Assembly (NCBI RefSeq): GCF_001668725.1
Contig: NZ_LZKL01000091.1
Location: 1-64,000, forward strand
Direction of reading: 5' to 3'
From: Mycobacterium sp. E787
GTDB taxonomy: Bacteria; Actinomycetota; Actinomycetes; Mycobacteriales; Mycobacteriaceae
Length of the DNA stretch: 64,000 nucleotides
Part shown: positions 62,260-64,000 of the stretch, piece after piece
Numbering within the stretch: the first letter of the stretch is position 1
How the letters are laid out: each line of letters starts with the position of its first letter
Translations under genes and position numbers: made by a program
The notes under the pieces: generated by a model
Told to the model about the DNA's origin: nothing
Database searches by the model: none
Seen by the model: only the letters and a program-made list of their open reading frames with translations

Positions 62260-63996
62260 GTGACCGCTGAAGCGCCGCCGGCCGCCCACCTCGAAGCTCG
62301 CCGGCCGTTTCCGGCGCGCACGGGCCCCAAGGGCAGCCTGCTCTACAAGCTGATCACCACGACCGATCACAAGATGATCGGCATCATGTATTGCGTCGCG
62401 TGCTTCATCTTCTTCTTCATCGGCGGCCTGCTGGCGCTGTTGATGCGGACCGAGTTGGCCGCCCCCGGCCTGCAATTCTTGTCGAATGAGCAGTACAACC
62501 AGCTGTTCACCATGCACGGCGGCATCATGCTGCTGTTCTACGCCACGCCGATCGTATTCGGCTTCGCCAACCTGGTGCTGCCGCTGCAGATCGGCGCCCC
62601 CGACGTGGCGTTCCCGCGGCTGAATGCCCTCTCATTCTGGCTGTTTCTGTTCGGCGGGCTCATCGTGGCGTCCGGGTTCATCACCCCGGGCGGGGCCGCG
62701 GACTTCGGCTGGACCTTCTACACCCCGCTGAGCGACGCGGTCCACTCACCTGGGGCCGGTGGCGACCTGTGGATCACGGGCATCATCGTCGCCGGGCTGG
62801 GAACCATCCTGGGCGCGGTCAACATGATCACCACCGTCGTCTGCATGCGCGCCCCCGGCATGACGATGTTCCGGATGCCGATCTTCACCTGGAACATCCT
62901 GGTCACCAGTGTGCTTGTCCTGATTGTCTTTCCGTTGCTGACCGCCGCGCTGTTCGGTCTGGCAGCCGACCGCCACCTCGGCGCGCACGTCTACGACGCG
63001 GCCAACGGCGGCGTGATCCTGTTTCAGCACCTGTTCTGGTTCTTCGGCCACCCCGAGGTCTACGTCATCGCGCTGCCGTTCTTCGGCATCGTCAGCGAGA
63101 TCATCCCGGTGTTCTCCCGCAAGCCGATCTTCGGTTACACCACGCTGGTGTACGCGACGCTGGCGATCGCCGCGCTCTCGGTCGCGGTATGGGCCCACCA
63201 CATGTACGCCACCGGAGCCGTTCTCCTGCCGTTCTTTTCGTTCATGACGTATCTGATCGCGGTGCCCACCGGGATCAAGTTCTTCAACTGGATAGGCACG
63301 ATGTGGAAGGGCCAGCTGACCTTCGAGACGCCGATGCTGTTCACGCTCGGCTTCATGGTCACCTTCCTGCTCGGCGGCCTGACCGGCGTGCTGCTGGCCA
63401 GCCCGCCGCTGGACTTCCACATCAGCGATACCTATTTCGTGGTCGCGCACTTCCACTACACGCTGTTCGGCACCATCGTGTTCGCCACTTATGCGGGCAT
63501 CTACTTCTGGTTCCCGAAGATGACCGGCCGGCTGCTGGACGAGCGGCTGGGCAAGCTGCACTTCTGGTTGACCCTCATCGGTTTCCACACCACGTTCCTG
63601 GTGCAGCACTGGCTGGGCGACATGGGCATGCCGCGCCGCTACGCCGACTACCTGCCCACCGACGGGTTCCAGACCCTCAACGCGGTGTCCACCACCGGGG
63701 CGTTCATTCTCGGTGTTTCGGTGCTGCCGTTCGTATGGAACGTGTTCAAGAGCTGGCGGTTCGGCGAACCGGTGCTGGTCGACGACCCGTGGGGCCACGG
63801 CAACTCGCTGGAATGGGCGACCAGCTGCCCACCGCCGCGGCACAACTTCACCGAGCTGCCCCGGATCCGTTCCGAGCGGCCGGCTTTCGAGTTGCACTAC
63901 CCGCACATGGTCGAACGGATGCGCGCCGAAGCGCACGCCGGCCGCCGGCGACACGAGACCGTGCCTGCGGAAGCGGAGCCGGTGCCGCCGCTGTAG
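62260..63996 (+). CDS. ctaD: Cytochrome c oxidase subunit I (aa3 type)
   Basis: The catalytic subunit of the terminal oxidase, 578 residues with about twelve membrane helices. It reduces oxygen to water and pumps protons. The low-spin heme ligand is in TMHGGIMLLFYATP. CuB/heme a3 ligands are in HLFWFFGHPEVYVI (including the cross-linked His-Tyr), WAHHMY and VAHFHYTLFG. The GTG at 62260 has GGGAGG six bases upstream. No other oxidase gene is in the window. A candidate DosR box lies upstream. Mycobacteria can carry more than one ctaD, and whether this is the main one is not visible. Confidence 0.94.
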   Translation: MTAEAPPAAHLEARRPFPARTGPKGSLLYKLITTTDHKMIGIMYCVACFIFFFIGGLLALLMRTELAAPGLQFLSNEQYNQLFTMHGGIMLLFYATPIVFGFANLVLPLQIGAPDVAFPRLNALSFWLFLFGGLIVASGFITPGGAADFGWTFYTPLSDAVHSPGAGGDLWITGIIVAGLGTILGAVNMITTVVCMRAPGMTMFRMPIFTWNILVTSVLVLIVFPLLTAALFGLAADRHLGAHVYDAANGGVILFQHLFWFFGHPEVYVIALPFFGIVSEIIPVFSRKPIFGYTTLVYATLAIAALSVAVWAHHMYATGAVLLPFFSFMTYLIAVPTGIKFFNWIGTMWKGQLTFETPMLFTLGFMVTFLLGGLTGVLLASPPLDFHISDTYFVVAHFHYTLFGTIVFATYAGIYFWFPKMTGRLLDERLGKLHFWLTLIGFHTTFLVQHWLGDMGMPRRYADYLPTDGFQTLNAVSTTGAFILGVSVLPFVWNVFKSWRFGEPVLVDDPWGHGNSLEWATSCPPPRHNFTELPRIRSERPAFELHYPHMVERMRAEAHAGRRRHETVPAEAEPVPPL

Positions 63997-64000
63997 ACGC

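Overview
The window reads as chromosomal DNA of a mycobacterium, most like a slow grower of the M. avium-complex type. The G+C content is high throughout. The gene content is also mycobacterial: an MmpL transporter, Ltp-type thiolases paired with DUF35 proteins, two-domain FadE and CaiB/BaiF proteins, a DUF1214/sulfotransferase pair, an Eis-family acetyltransferase, a PrrB-like kinase, deazaflavin-type reductases and cytochrome aa3 subunit I. I saw no tRNA, rRNA, transposase, phage gene or CRISPR array. Species assignment is inference.

1-9.9 kb: a truncated TetR gene, a DUF417 membrane protein, an SRPBCC protein and an SDR. A copper module follows (CopZ-like chaperone translationally coupled to a P1B ATPase, with a candidate copper operator), then a membrane-anchored esterase and a polysaccharide deacetylase. 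A Rieske oxygenase faces a PaaX-type regulator, and a small L7/L12-like protein ends the stretch. 9.9-17.5 kb: a tightly packed minus-strand group of flavin/SRPBCC genes, a berberine-bridge-type FAD oxidase facing a very large LuxR/LAL regulator across a perfect inverted repeat, and a DUF4242 gene. 17.5-25.8 kb: three regulator/target pairs, each with a clear palindromic operator: MarR with a frameshifted lipoprotein esterase, TetR with MmpL, and TetR with an alpha/beta hydrolase plus SDR.

25.8-41.8 kb: a lipid or steroid-type acyl-CoA catabolic region. It holds an acyl-CoA synthetase, two thiolase-fold/DUF35 pairs lacking the thiolase cysteine, a double CaiB/BaiF CoA-transferase, an amidohydrolase, a DUF1214/sulfotransferase operon and a double acyl-CoA dehydrogenase. 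A TetR gene sits at the far end. One operator type occurs both upstream of the synthetase and in front of the dehydrogenase/TetR pair, 15 kb apart, so the region may be one regulon.

41.7-50 kb: a divergent pyruvate-kinase-like protein with a long N-terminal extension opposite a three-fold DUF190 protein, a class I aldolase, a catalase-like peroxidase/cytochrome b561 module, and a STAS antagonist/anti-sigma kinase pair. 49-57 kb: a TetR, a kinase-fold phosphotransferase, an amidohydrolase-Rieske oxygenase operon behind a perfect 23-bp palindrome, the C-terminal stump of an MmpL-type transporter, an orphan PrrB-like histidine kinase, and a TetR whose operator abuts its own start codon. 57-64 kb: an acyl-CoA dehydrogenase, an Eis-type acetyltransferase, a FAD oxidoreductase, a cytochrome P450, and ctaD preceded by a DosR-box-like sequence.
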